In this document: one piece after another, positions 35,123 through 43,950 of the stretch | Position numbering within the stretch: the first letter of the stretch is position 1 | How the letters are laid out: each line of letters begins with the position of its first letter | Source of the DNA: an uncultured Clostridia bacterium | GTDB taxonomy: Bacteria > Bacillota > Clostridia > Lachnospirales > Lachnospiraceae | NCBI GenBank assembly: GCA_947643415.1 | Contig: CANRWA010000010.1 | Span: forward strand, 21,723-85,722 | Direction of reading: 5' to 3' | DNA: 64,000 nt | Program-made: the position numbers and the translations under genes | Notes under the pieces: generated by a model | What the model was told of the DNA's origin: nothing | Database searches by the model: none | Seen by the model: only the letters and a program-made list of their open reading frames with translations

Positions 35123-36715
35123 TTAAGAATTTTTATATGCAAGGCGGTATGTGCCCCTGACCTGATAGCTTTCTGAAACAATGACGTTCTCCCCGCTCCA
35201 GGGATCAATGGCGACAAAGTTTGCCGCCGTCAGAGCCGTTCCTGCTGTAACATTTCTGTAACCGATCAGTGTTAGCCAATGCTGGTTCCCAGACTTTCCT
35301 GTAACATGAAGGATACATGGTTTTTCTGCCAGAAGCTGGCCATATGCTGCCTGCAGCACTTCCTGTTCTGATCCATATGCACTGGTAATATAGCCGCCCT
35401 TACTCCACACACAGTCCACATTTGTACTGCTGCTCCAATATATATGCGGGTTCACTGCCACACCAGTGAGGATCGCATTGCAGTATGCCAATGCATAAGA
35501 AGCACATGCCTTTTTCTCCAGGTCGTTCCCTGTGGACTGGTGGCCGCAGGCCGCCACGGCATCCGCATTATAGATCAGCGTTTTGGCAATGGCCCCTCCT
35601 GGCACATAGACCACAAAAATCCGGTTCACCGCCACTGCTGACCTTCCCGCAGCATCCTGGACCAACACCTGATAAATATAACTGCCGGCGGCCAGCTTTC
35701 CAAATGTCATCGCTGCATCTACGCCTGCCAGATCATACTGGCATGCCATGGGGACGACTGTTTTCTGGATACAGACCCTGCCCTGGCTGTCCACGATCTG
35801 GGCAGTCAGGCTCCTCATCGTATAAACCGATGTAACGGTTCCTCTCAGGGAAAAGGCGCTGCCACACACAAGTGAAACTGGGTAAGTTTCCCCTGTCACA
35901 CGAATCTGCGATTTCGGCTGTGCTGCCTCCACAAACCGGAATTTCCACGCCTTATCATTATGACGGGAACCTCCGCTGAGGACTCCCCCTTCAATATTCA
36001 GATATTCCTTTGTTAGTACATTTTTTATGTAATACCATGCACCACCTGCTGAATAGCATCGGTATAACTGACCCTGGTCCGATGAGTTCATCTTCTTCTG
36101 TGTTACCATGGTTTTCTGTCTCGTTTTCTTCCCTGTCAGGTACAGTCCACTGTTTGTATTTTTCAGGCGGAATTTGCTGCCGCCCGCCGGTTCTAGCTGC
36201 CAGAACCCCGCCGCATTCTGTCCCCTGGACTGCAGTACAATCTCACTTCCTCTCAGTAGTGAGGATTCTCTTGTGCCAAGTGCATTGGCCTGGCTGCTCT
36301 TTGGAACAAGGAGATAATTTCCTTTTTTCTGTTTAACAGATGTATTAACAGTAATGCCGTAGGTTTTCTTCTTTAGGCGGAGCGTAAAAAATTTATACTT
36401 TCCGGAAGTCTTTGTGATCCGGAAAGTATAGGTTCCCTTCTTTCCAATCTTCAATTTGGAAGCTGACCGGGATATCTTCTTCGCACTGCGCCAAAAATGT
36501 CTCCCCACAGAGTTCACTTTCCCCACACGGTACTGGATCTTCTTTGTGGTGGATGACACCATCGCTTTTTCCAACTGGTCTAATGATGATGTTTTACTTC
36601 CTGCTGCAGCAGAAGAAATCCCTGCCTGCAGAGGGGAGATTCCCGCCAGCAGACAGATTCCCACCATGATTTTCCAGGATCTTGTGCTTTTATACTTTTG
36701 TACCTTACTGTGCAT
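35123..36715 (-). CDS. Secreted protein: ricin-like trefoil, Ig-like module and C39-like cysteine-peptidase domain
   Basis: 530 residues with a signal peptide (about 1-37). Residues about 55-130 are a Lys-rich beta module. About 140-265 resemble a ricin-type beta-trefoil ('GFWQLEPAGGSKFRLKNTNS', 'YYIKNVLTKEYLNIEGG'). About 270-375 look Ig-like. The C-terminus has a Cys-His-Asp arrangement: 'KKACASYALAYCNAIL' (about 408), 'GNQHWLTLIGYRN' (about 477) and 'AIDPWSGE' (about 503), as in C39/papain-like peptidases and amidases. Substrate is unknown; a trefoil suggests carbohydrate or wall binding. The peptidase call is inferred from motif order. Confidence 0.65.
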   Translation of the reverse strand: MHSKVQKYKSTRSWKIMVGICLLAGISPLQAGISSAAAGSKTSSLDQLEKAMVSSTTKKIQYRVGKVNSVGRHFWRSAKKISRSASKLKIGKKGTYTFRITKTSGKYKFFTLRLKKKTYGITVNTSVKQKKGNYLLVPKSSQANALGTRESSLLRGSEIVLQSRGQNAAGFWQLEPAGGSKFRLKNTNSGLYLTGKKTRQKTMVTQKKMNSSDQGQLYRCYSAGGAWYYIKNVLTKEYLNIEGGVLSGGSRHNDKAWKFRFVEAAQPKSQIRVTGETYPVSLVCGSAFSLRGTVTSVYTMRSLTAQIVDSQGRVCIQKTVVPMACQYDLAGVDAAMTFGKLAAGSYIYQVLVQDAAGRSAVAVNRIFVVYVPGGAIAKTLIYNADAVAACGHQSTGNDLEKKACASYALAYCNAILTGVAVNPHIYWSSSTNVDCVWSKGGYITSAYGSEQEVLQAAYGQLLAEKPCILHVTGKSGNQHWLTLIGYRNVTAGTALTAANFVAIDPWSGENVIVSESYQVRGTYRLAYKNS

Positions 36716-36782
36716 TTATCTACTCATCTCTTTTCTCAATCTGATGACGTCCGAATGACCATAAGATTAGTGCCATTGAGCT

Positions 36783-36819
36783 AGCTCAACGGCGGGTTCA
36801 AATTAATGCTGTTGAGCTA
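36783..36819. repeat. Short palindromic repeat, copy 2
   Basis: AGCTCAAC (36783-36790) and GTTGAGCT (36811-36818) are inverted arms around a GGCGGGTTCAAATT core. A second half-palindrome, GCCATTGAGCT, abuts it on the left. The terminal GAGCTA contains the stop codon (TAG on the minus strand) of the M18 aminopeptidase gene. No T run follows, so it is not a standard terminator. Confidence 0.75.
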
Positions 36820-38202
36820 CCCAAAGATCTTTTGGAGAAATACAACATACCCTTTCTTTACTTCATACACATCTGCCTTACTGGTGATCTCCCAGGGGGC
36901 ATGCATATTCAGTACTGCTACGCCACAATCAATAACATCCATGCCATATAATGCCATGATATAGGCGATAGTCCCGCCGCCGCCAATATCCACTTTGCCC
37001 AGCTCGGCAGTCTGGTATGCCACTCCTGCATTATCAAGGATACCACGGATCTGTGCCATAAATTCGGCATTTGCATCATTGCTGCCGGATTTCCCCCGGG
37101 ATCCGGTAAATTTATTAAATACCATGCCCCGCCCAAAATAAGCAGCATTCTTCTTTTCATAAGCAGCGGCATAGGTAGGATCGAAGGCTGCGCTGACATC
37201 AGAAGAAAGCATCTTTGAATTCATAAGACAGCGGCGCAGCGCAAGATCCGAATACTGTCCCAATCGGTCCATCACTTCTGCCACCATATTTTCAAAGAAA
37301 TTCGACCTCATGCCAGTTGCCCCCACGCTGCCGATCTCTTCCTTGTCCACCAGAAGACAACAGGTGGTGTACTCGGTATCTTCCACCTCCAGCATGGCTG
37401 CCAGCGAAGTATAAGCACATACCCGGTCGTCCTGCCCATATGCCATAATCATGCTGGTATCAATTCCAGATTCCCTTGCCTTCCCCGCTGGTACGACTTC
37501 CAGCTCAGCAGAAAGGAAATCCTCTTCCTCGATCTCATATTTATCCTTCAGTATCTGAAGTACATTTGCCATAACGGCATCCTTTTCCGCCCCTTTCAGC
37601 GGCTGGCTGCCAAAGAGGATATCCAACGCCTCCCCCTCAATGACCTTATCTGCCTTTTTCTCCATCCTCTCATGGGCGAGATGGATCAGCAGATCCGTCA
37701 CACAGAACACAGGGTCTTTCTCATCCTCTCCAATACAGACCTCTGTCACCTCGCCGTTTTTCCTGGCAAATACCCCATGGATTGCCAGCGGCAGCGTCAC
37801 CCACTGGTATTTCTTGATACCGCCGTAATAATGGGTATCGAGATAGGCAAGCTCTGTATCTTCATATAGCGGATTCTGCTTTATATCCATACGGGGTGAA
37901 TCAATATGCGCACCCAAGATCGCCATCCCCTTCTCCAGAGGCTGTCTTCCGATCTGGAAAAGGACAACTGTCTTTTTCATATTTACCGCATATACTTTAT
38001 CGCCAGCTTTCAAAGCTTCACCACCAGCTATAATCTCTTTTAGATTGCGATATCCGGATTTTTCTGCCATCTCCACCGACTGCAGGGCACATTCCCTCTC
38101 TGTCTTACCGGCGTCCAAAAATCCCCGATAATCCTTATTGAGTTTCTCCAGCTCTTTCAATTCTTTTTTGGTATACTCTTTCCATACATTTTTGCGTTCC
38201 AT
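36817..38202 (-). CDS. M18 family aminopeptidase
   Basis: 461 residues of the zinc aspartyl-aminopeptidase (M18) family. Metal ligands are recognisable in 'GAHIDSPRMD' (His about 98), 'YGQDDRVCAYT' (Asp about 263), 'VDKEEIGSVGATG' (Glu pair about 297) and 'NMHAPWEIT' (His about 434). It probably trims N-terminal residues from cytoplasmic peptides; no signal peptide is present. The stop codon lies within short-palindrome copy 2. The upstream gap contains the terminator of the truA operon. Confidence 0.93.
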   Translation of the reverse strand: MERKNVWKEYTKKELKELEKLNKDYRGFLDAGKTERECALQSVEMAEKSGYRNLKEIIAGGEALKAGDKVYAVNMKKTVVLFQIGRQPLEKGMAILGAHIDSPRMDIKQNPLYEDTELAYLDTHYYGGIKKYQWVTLPLAIHGVFARKNGEVTEVCIGEDEKDPVFCVTDLLIHLAHERMEKKADKVIEGEALDILFGSQPLKGAEKDAVMANVLQILKDKYEIEEEDFLSAELEVVPAGKARESGIDTSMIMAYGQDDRVCAYTSLAAMLEVEDTEYTTCCLLVDKEEIGSVGATGMRSNFFENMVAEVMDRLGQYSDLALRRCLMNSKMLSSDVSAAFDPTYAAAYEKKNAAYFGRGMVFNKFTGSRGKSGSNDANAEFMAQIRGILDNAGVAYQTAELGKVDIGGGGTIAYIMALYGMDVIDCGVAVLNMHAPWEITSKADVYEVKKGYVVFLQKIFG

Positions 38203-38230
38203 ATCTGGTTTCCTTTCTTTTCTATCCTTT

Positions 38231-38301
38231 TAAAAAGGGCTGGCTGAGAACCGCAGCCCTCTAAGAACCGCAAAGCGAATCAATTCGTTATAGCGGTTCT
38301 T
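38231..38301 (-). terminator. Terminator region of the truA operon
   Basis: On the minus strand a first hairpin AAGAACCGC/GCGGTTCTT (38263-38301) is followed by a second, AGGGCTG/CAGCCCT (38236-38260), then TTTTT. The second has the features of a Rho-independent terminator after the small gene ending at 38333. Confidence 0.75.
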
Positions 38302-38332
38302 GCTCCGCACATGGCGAGATTTTATAACCAGG

Positions 38333-38563
38333 TCACTCATCAAATTCCACAACGACATAATACCCCTTATCATTGTGCTTGATCTCCCGGACAATGCCAT
38401 GATCCGATTTCAGCCTCTCCCGGAACACATAATTCCCAGACATCGCCACAGCAGGATTGATCGTGTAATAATATGCACTGGGCAGGATCCCTTCTGTGAT
38501 AGTGACCTCATCTCCCTCACTCACAAGATTTTCCCGCTCCATTTTAAATTCCATCTGACGCAT
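38333..38563 (-). CDS. Small conserved-looking protein of unknown function
   Basis: 76 residues, acidic to neutral, beta-rich: 'GDEVTITEGILPSAYYYTIN' then 'REIKHNDKGYYVVVEFDE'. GGGAGGGG is correctly spaced before the ATG, and the gene follows truA by 24 nt, just ahead of the terminator, which supports a real gene. I do not recognise a family. The C-terminal half looks like a small SH3-like barrel, as in KOW or translation-associated proteins, but that is speculation. Confidence 0.6.
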   Translation of the reverse strand: MRQMEFKMERENLVSEGDEVTITEGILPSAYYYTINPAVAMSGNYVFRERLKSDHGIVREIKHNDKGYYVVVEFDE

Positions 38564-38587
38564 GCTGCCCCTCCCTCTGCCAATACA

Positions 38588-39328
38588 CTAGTCATATCTG
38601 ACCTCTAACAATGTCAGTCCCTGTGCCGGGGCAGTCTCACCCGCCAGGGCACGGCTGCCTTTCTCAAGTATCTCGCAGATATTGTCTGTATCCCGTTCTC
38701 CGGCACCGATCTCCACCAATGTTCCAGTCAGAATCCGGACCATATTATACAAAAATCCATTTCCCTCAAAGCGAAGAAAAATGCTATTCTCTGTCTCCCG
38801 GATATCCACATGGTCAATCCTTCTAATGGTGGACTTTTTCTTCGGTACTTTTGTACAGAAACCTCTGAAATCGTGCTGCCCCATCAGATGAGCTGCCGCC
38901 GTTCTCATACGCTGTACATCCAACGCCCTGGCCATCTGCCAGCTATACTTTCTGGCAAACACATCAAAACAGTCCTTCTTCAGCAAATGGTACTCATATA
39001 CCTTGGCAGTAGCATTCAGCCGGCTGTGAAACCGCCCTCCCGCCTCTGCTATATCCAGTATCCGTATGTCTTCGGGTAAATATTCATTCAGTTTTCCCTT
39101 CAACTCCTCCGGCGTCCACATTTCATCCATATGCACATTCGCCACCTGGCATCTGGCATGCACACCAGCATCCGTGCGCCCGGCACCATCAATGCCCACA
39201 GGTGCACCATGCAGACGCGTCAGCACAGTCTCGATCTTCCCCTGAATGGTATCATCTCTGCCAGACTGCCGCTGCCAGCCCCGGTACCGCGTTCCATCAT
39301 ATTGTATCTTCATCCGGTAATTTTTCAA
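38588..39328 (-). CDS. truA: tRNA pseudouridine synthase TruA
   Basis: 246 residues. The catalytic Asp is in 'GAGRTDAGVHA' (about 52), with 'RFHSRLNATAKVYEY' and 'FEGNGFLYNMVRILTG' further on. It modifies U38-40 of tRNA anticodon arms. The start is a TTG at 39328 that overlaps the upstream gene's stop (TTGA) with GGGAG 7 nt before it; the alternative ATG five codons in lacks a site. Thus it is translationally coupled to the 221-residue gene. Confidence 0.95.
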   Translation of the reverse strand: MKNYRMKIQYDGTRYRGWQRQSGRDDTIQGKIETVLTRLHGAPVGIDGAGRTDAGVHARCQVANVHMDEMWTPEELKGKLNEYLPEDIRILDIAEAGGRFHSRLNATAKVYEYHLLKKDCFDVFARKYSWQMARALDVQRMRTAAAHLMGQHDFRGFCTKVPKKKSTIRRIDHVDIRETENSIFLRFEGNGFLYNMVRILTGTLVEIGAGERDTDNICEILEKGSRALAGETAPAQGLTLLEVRYD

Positions 39329-39990
39329 AGCCTTTCTCCCCTGCTGCTCTCATAACGGCTGCGAATGCGCAGTTCAGACATAATAAATCCAAAACCGTCT
39401 ACACCGTCCTCAATGGATAGGTCCAGGCTCACAGCTATGTTATTCAACATAAAGTCATCCAGTTCATCCTTCATGTCTTCCAATAACTTAATCTTCTCTT
39501 TATATGTGTCTGCATCAAAAAAAGCAACCAGCTTCCTTATCCTTGGATCAGCTTCCTTATCCTGTCCCTGGATTTCTTCTTCCTGACCGCTGATCTCACC
39601 TTTCGAAATCAGGGGGCGTTTATCCGGCAGGTCATCCCGCTTATCAAGCTGCTTTCTCCCTACCAGAGGCAATTCCTCAAACTTCTTGACATACTCTGCA
39701 AAAAACTGTGTCTTCTCCATTACATAATGGTCATAGGGCATCGTCAATTCCTGATAGCAGATAACCTCCTGAAAAGTGGGTTTTGTCTGTGCGCGTGCAA
39801 TGATCTGTACAGGCTCACCTGTTCTTTTGTGATAAAATATTCCGGCTTTCATTACAAACACTTCCTTTTCTATAGATTGATCCGGGCATACGGACCATAA
39901 GATTGTCTCCATTCTACCACAATCTTCCACAAAAGAAAAGGTCGCTGCCAAAAAAGCAGCGGCCTTCGCATTCAATTCTTTATTATCCAT
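39325..39990 (-). CDS. Unrecognised 221-residue cytoplasmic protein
   Basis: No signal peptide or membrane helix. The N-terminal half (about 1-110) looks like a compact alpha/beta domain with 'FVMKAGIFYHKRTGEPVQII'. A charged linker follows (about 115-150, many Lys/Asp/Glu/Gln), and then a helical C-terminal part ending 'MSELRIRSRYESSRGERL'. It is tightly placed: its ATG overlaps the FN3 gene's stop (TAATG) and its own stop overlaps the truA start. I do not recognise the family; it may be specific to this bacterial group. Confidence 0.6.
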   Translation of the reverse strand: MDNKELNAKAAAFLAATFSFVEDCGRMETILWSVCPDQSIEKEVFVMKAGIFYHKRTGEPVQIIARAQTKPTFQEVICYQELTMPYDHYVMEKTQFFAEYVKKFEELPLVGRKQLDKRDDLPDKRPLISKGEISGQEEEIQGQDKEADPRIRKLVAFFDADTYKEKIKLLEDMKDELDDFMLNNIAVSLDLSIEDGVDGFGFIMSELRIRSRYESSRGERL

Positions 39991-41225
39991 TAAATTCCAT
40001 TTATATTACCTGTCGAAATCTGGCTGGTAACTGTCTTTTTCCCTGATTTCGTAAGATATTCTACTTTAACATAATATCTTTTATTTTTCTTCAGCTTCTT
40101 CTTGCCATATTTCGTAATAGTAATGGAACTCTTCTTCTTGCTGAGAGTTTTTACTTTCTTATATGATCCATTTGACTTCGTTGCGATCGACACCTTATAT
40201 CCGGTGGCTCCCGTGACTTTCTTCCATTTTACAGTGATCTTCTTTTTATTGGCAGAACGTGTTACGGTAAGCTTCTTTGTAGCGGCATCATATTTGTAAC
40301 TGGACCATGCCCCATACTTCTTTTTGCCATCCACTGTAATGTAAGCCCTTACACGCGCTTTGACAAATACACTTTTCGGAAATGGTTTTAAACTGATAGA
40401 AGTAGATGTCACTTCCTTTGTCAGTTTTTTCTTGCCATATCTCAGTTCAAACTGATACCCGGATACAGCATTCATCTGAGACCAGCCATAGACTGCCTCA
40501 TTTAATGAACTCCAGTAATTTGTAATAGCAAGCAAAGGTACCTTTGCAGACATGGTACGCATAGTAGCCAGTTCAGAAGTATAGCTGGGCATCTCACTCT
40601 GTCCTACAATGGAAGTACCTGCTACTGCCTGTTTGGCAAGGACAAAGTAACGGATCTCCATATTTGTCTGAAGTCCGGTCGTATCCTTAAACGATGTAGC
40701 CTGGATATCCGAACCTACCTTTGTAAAATCATTGTAGCCATTGTAACGGTATACATCATAACTGGTAGCACCAGCCACAGCATTCCATGACATGGATATC
40801 GAATTGGTGGAAGCATCTGTCTGTTTCAGGCCAGATACTTTCGCTACATCCGGCACAGTTACAATAGCAGCCGCCGGATCACTGGCAGCAACAACATCCC
40901 CGTCAGAGTCTACAGCTTCTATACGGACATAATAGACCTTGCCTGCTGCCAGGCCGCTGATCGTTGTTGTTGTCTGACTATAGTAAACCCGGTCCTTAGG
41001 AGAGACGACATTATTCGCAGAATCTCCGATATAAATATGATAATATCTAAATTCTTCTGCTCCCATATACGGGCTCCAGGATATCGCCACCCGGCTTTTG
41101 TCTTGATTTGTCTGTTTGATATCAGCATTCCATGTTGCTGCTGCCTTACTTGTGCTCCCCGACACAAGCAGTACGCCAAATGCTACAGCAAATACCATAA
41201 GTAACATTTTAATACTCTTTTTCAT
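39990..41225 (-). CDS. Secreted fibronectin type III repeat protein
   Basis: 411 residues from the ATG at 41225 (GGAGGAAAAAA upstream). Signal peptide about 1-30 ('MLLMVFAVAFGVLLVSG'). Several FN3-like modules follow: about 35-125 ('AGKVYYVRIEAVDSDGD'), 130-215 ('ISMSWNAVAGATSYDVYRYN'), 235-315 and a very Lys-rich last one (about 320-400, 'KKKITVKWKKVTGATGYKVS'). There is no catalytic domain or sortase signal. The basic C-terminal module may bind the wall or DNA. It lies upstream of the 221-residue gene and truA, an odd pairing of a surface protein with a tRNA enzyme. Confidence 0.75.
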   Translation of the reverse strand: MKKSIKMLLMVFAVAFGVLLVSGSTSKAAATWNADIKQTNQDKSRVAISWSPYMGAEEFRYYHIYIGDSANNVVSPKDRVYYSQTTTTISGLAAGKVYYVRIEAVDSDGDVVAASDPAAAIVTVPDVAKVSGLKQTDASTNSISMSWNAVAGATSYDVYRYNGYNDFTKVGSDIQATSFKDTTGLQTNMEIRYFVLAKQAVAGTSIVGQSEMPSYTSELATMRTMSAKVPLLAITNYWSSLNEAVYGWSQMNAVSGYQFELRYGKKKLTKEVTSTSISLKPFPKSVFVKARVRAYITVDGKKKYGAWSSYKYDAATKKLTVTRSANKKKITVKWKKVTGATGYKVSIATKSNGSYKKVKTLSKKKSSITITKYGKKKLKKNKRYYVKVEYLTKSGKKTVTSQISTGNINGI

Positions 41226-41287
41226 TTTTTTCCTCCATTCGCGCATATTTCCTGCGCACGATTATGAAAAATAACAGTTACGTATTC

Positions 41288-41316
41288 AGTATAGGAATTT
41301 TTTACAGATCTGTCAA
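41288..41316 (-). promoter_or_regulatory. Strong promoter of the FN3-truA operon
   Basis: TTGACA (41311-41316) and TATACT (41288-41293) on the minus strand with a 17-bp spacer. The -35 hexamer overlaps the stop codon (TGA) of the upstream RelA/SpoT-domain gene. Confidence 0.8.
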
Positions 41317-43100
41317 CAATTTTTTTCTTTAATCAGCCTTACCAGTTTATGGCGGAAAGCTTTTTCATACACATTTCCCTGGTCAAAAGCATATTTATTG
41401 AAATCAAAACGGCTGTCTGCGATCATATCCCTTGTATAAAATTTGTCCTCGCCCCCCTGGAATGTCACCCAGACAGCTCCCATCAGTTCCTCCTTCGTGT
41501 AATCCGACATTTCCATCAGGATCGGAATTGCCTTCTTATCCAGGATAAACACATGGGCATATGTGCCAATGGTCTCTGCCAGCCGGTTGACATTGATCTG
41601 TCGGTCAGCATCTTCTTCCTCCACTGCCAGGATCACAGGAAGGTTCCTGCTGTGGTCAGCAGTAAAAGCGCTGATCTCCTCCAATTCTCTCATCGTCTTA
41701 ATCTTTCTCGGTTTCAAAGACATAGGAATCACATCTTCGTAACCAATCTTACGAAATATCTCATCTACAAACCGGGGTTTCGTAAAACTGTCTCTCACAA
41801 GCCGGTCCGGCGTATGGCAGTAATCACAGGATACATTCATCCGGATCCGCTCACTGAGTTCCAGGCTGACATTCGTCCGCCAAACAACCCCCTTCCGTGT
41901 CGTATCCACATGGTCCATAGACATTCTATAAAATCCAAGGGACAGATTCCCCAGTATCTTTATATTAAATCCTGGCACATGAAGCTCATAGTCCACCGGA
42001 GTAGTTGGTATGTCACTGGCTATATTGCGGAAACGTCCCTGCGCCCATGCACCGATAAGCTGCACCGCCTCCATAAATTCCTGATGTACATCCTTCAGGG
42101 GATTATGCATCAATGTGACATTCAACTGAAAGGATGGCGTGATATCCAGCGGCCGCAGGTCCAGGCGTTCCACCTTTGCCGGCCGGTCCCTGCCGATCAC
42201 CTGATGGCATAACTTAGTCAGCCGTCTCTGCGTCTTTGTTTCATAAGAAGCCACCGATTCATTCGCCGCCTTCACCACCAGGTCATAGGTAATATTCTCA
42301 TGGCGTTCCTGCATCAGTGCAAAGATCACTTTCGCACGGTCACACCGATACAGACAGTACGCCACCACCGGATTATCATCCAGAAAAGCGATCAGTTCCG
42401 GGGACAGCGGCTGTGCCGCAAACCGCAGGCGGAACTTGCCTTTCATCATCATCTCCCAGTTGCCCTCTTCATAATGATAATAAGACAACTTATCAAACAC
42501 ACTGAGGGTCGACCAGTCGCACAATTCCAGATTTGCCAGTACACAGTTCAGTGTGCGGGACAGATCTTCATTATTGCGCCAGAACTCGTCTCCATGGGGT
42601 GATTTATAGCGCATATCGTGCTCAATCTCATGCCAGCCCTCAAAAGAAACCGTCCGAAGCTGCACTTCAAATGTCCTGTCTATGGGAAGTTCACTGAAGT
42701 TCCCGCTGTAAATACGCTGATACTCATCCGGAATGCGGAACACACCATTCAGCTTAGATGCCTTAAATTCCTCATCTGTGTTTTCCGTCTCCGACCAATC
42801 TCCCACACGTCGGAATGTCCGTTCCAGAATCGTCCGTATAATATTCATATCATCCTGATAGTAGACTACTACACGCAGTCCGATCAGATCCTGTAATTTC
42901 TTTTCATCTTCACCAAATCCGTAGCCTTCCTTGCTGAGTTTCTGTGCAATGGAAAATGGGGTTTTTTCTCTGTTAAAAATACGGAAATACATTCCTGTCC
43001 GGTTTAATATCCCCGCTATATCTTCCTCGAGGCGCTCCCCAATGCCCTCAAGCTGTCTGGTGTAGATCATTTCCTGTATCTCTTCTTCTCTATACTTCAT
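41313..43100 (-). CDS. RelA/SpoT-type nucleotide synthetase domain fused to a large C-terminal region
   Basis: 595 residues from the ATG at 43100 (GGGGAAG upstream). Residues about 30-200 match the RelA/SpoT synthetase fold: 'NREKTPFSIAQKL' (Arg44, Lys46, Lys54), 'QDLIGLRVVVYYQDD' (Asp71, Arg76) and 'RTFEVQLRTVSFEGWHEIEH' (Glu145, Gln147, Arg149, His161). The usual GYxSLH block, whose Tyr stacks on guanine, reads NGVFRI (118-123), so specificity may differ. The remaining about 390 residues lack an HD hydrolase or TGS/ACT. Near the end, 'LAETIGTYAHVFILDKKA' and 'MGAVWVTFQGGEDKFYTRDM' recall a module seen in defence-type proteins. It sits downstream of a zinc-ribbon gene. Confidence 0.7.
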   Translation of the reverse strand: MKYREEEIQEMIYTRQLEGIGERLEEDIAGILNRTGMYFRIFNREKTPFSIAQKLSKEGYGFGEDEKKLQDLIGLRVVVYYQDDMNIIRTILERTFRRVGDWSETENTDEEFKASKLNGVFRIPDEYQRIYSGNFSELPIDRTFEVQLRTVSFEGWHEIEHDMRYKSPHGDEFWRNNEDLSRTLNCVLANLELCDWSTLSVFDKLSYYHYEEGNWEMMMKGKFRLRFAAQPLSPELIAFLDDNPVVAYCLYRCDRAKVIFALMQERHENITYDLVVKAANESVASYETKTQRRLTKLCHQVIGRDRPAKVERLDLRPLDITPSFQLNVTLMHNPLKDVHQEFMEAVQLIGAWAQGRFRNIASDIPTTPVDYELHVPGFNIKILGNLSLGFYRMSMDHVDTTRKGVVWRTNVSLELSERIRMNVSCDYCHTPDRLVRDSFTKPRFVDEIFRKIGYEDVIPMSLKPRKIKTMRELEEISAFTADHSRNLPVILAVEEEDADRQINVNRLAETIGTYAHVFILDKKAIPILMEMSDYTKEELMGAVWVTFQGGEDKFYTRDMIADSRFDFNKYAFDQGNVYEKAFRHKLVRLIKEKNC

Positions 43101-43188
43101 ATCTTTCTTCCCCACTAGAAAAATTGCTATCTGTACGGCCAGGTGGCAATCCGTGGTCCCAGCCTCTACAACTCCCAAAACCTGTCAG

Positions 43189-43761
43189 TCAGAAAAAATG
43201 TTCCCCGCCCGGTTGTTTCCCATCATCAGGGATATAACTGTCATCCTCATCGTCAAAAAAGGAATTGTAGCCATCATCAAAGTCATAATCATCATAATCG
43301 TAGTCATCGTCATCATAATCCTGGCTCTCTTCCATCTGATCCCTGAACTCCTGCAGTTTTGGTTCCGCATTTTTCCTTGCAGCACCAAAGAGGACAAAAA
43401 GTATGACCATACTGATAAGTCCCAGAAAAGACACTACCCCAACTATGATCCACGTCATCATTTTCCTGGAAGAAGACGGCTGTGGTTCCTCCTGACGGAA
43501 AGATACAAACTGCTGTCCCATCGCTTCCCCATTCCCTGTCTGTTCCTGACCAGCCGCCTGTCCCCACCCAGTTGGTTGTTCCTGTCCGCCTGGCTGTCCC
43601 TGTACATCCGGCGTTTCCTGGTTCTGCTGTCCTGTCTGCACGGGTGTATCCGATTCTTGTACTGGTGTTCCTTCTTCCCTTGTATATCCGATCAACACAC
43701 CACAATTCTTGCAAAAACGGTCGCCCTCTCCCACTTCTTTTCCACAATTCTGGCAAAACAT
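43189..43761 (-). CDS. Zinc-ribbon membrane protein with acidic Asp/Tyr tail
   Basis: 190 residues. An N-terminal zinc ribbon ('MFCQNCGKEVGEGDRFCKNC', four cysteines at 3, 6, 17, 20), a Gln/Glu/Gly-rich linker (about 28-95), one membrane helix (about 103-125) and an extracellular tail that is almost all Asp, Tyr and Phe (about 145-175). Such architectures are common and uncharacterised in Firmicutes. It precedes the RelA/SpoT-domain gene by 88 nt on the same strand and may be cotranscribed. Confidence 0.7.
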   Translation of the reverse strand: MFCQNCGKEVGEGDRFCKNCGVLIGYTREEGTPVQESDTPVQTGQQNQETPDVQGQPGGQEQPTGWGQAAGQEQTGNGEAMGQQFVSFRQEEPQPSSSRKMMTWIIVGVVSFLGLISMVILFVLFGAARKNAEPKLQEFRDQMEESQDYDDDDYDYDDYDFDDGYNSFFDDEDDSYIPDDGKQPGGEHFF

Positions 43762-43890
43762 ATTTCTACCTCTTCTTTCTGTTACGGTTTATTCTCTCCT
43801 AAAATGCTGTTACTGCCCACTCTCTGCCAACATGGCCTGTATAGATGCCAAATAACCAAATATAATTCATTATATCATTTTCTTGTAAAA

Positions 43891-43919
43891 TTGTCCATAG
43901 AGTGCTATTCTTTGATAGT
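43891..43919 (+). promoter_or_regulatory. Possible promoter of the LRR-VWA-MoxR operon
   Basis: TTGTCC (43891-43896) and GATAGT (43914-43919) with a 17-bp spacer, about 30 bp before the LRR gene start. Hexamers are only moderately close to consensus. Confidence 0.45.
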
Positions 43920-43950
43920 GAAAAGCAACATCTATGATCCAGGAGGAAAT

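Noticed and set aside
43153..43950. Long N-terminal extension of the LRR protein
   Set aside because: It reads antisense through the zinc-ribbon gene; the ATG at 43951 has a perfect ribosome-binding site.
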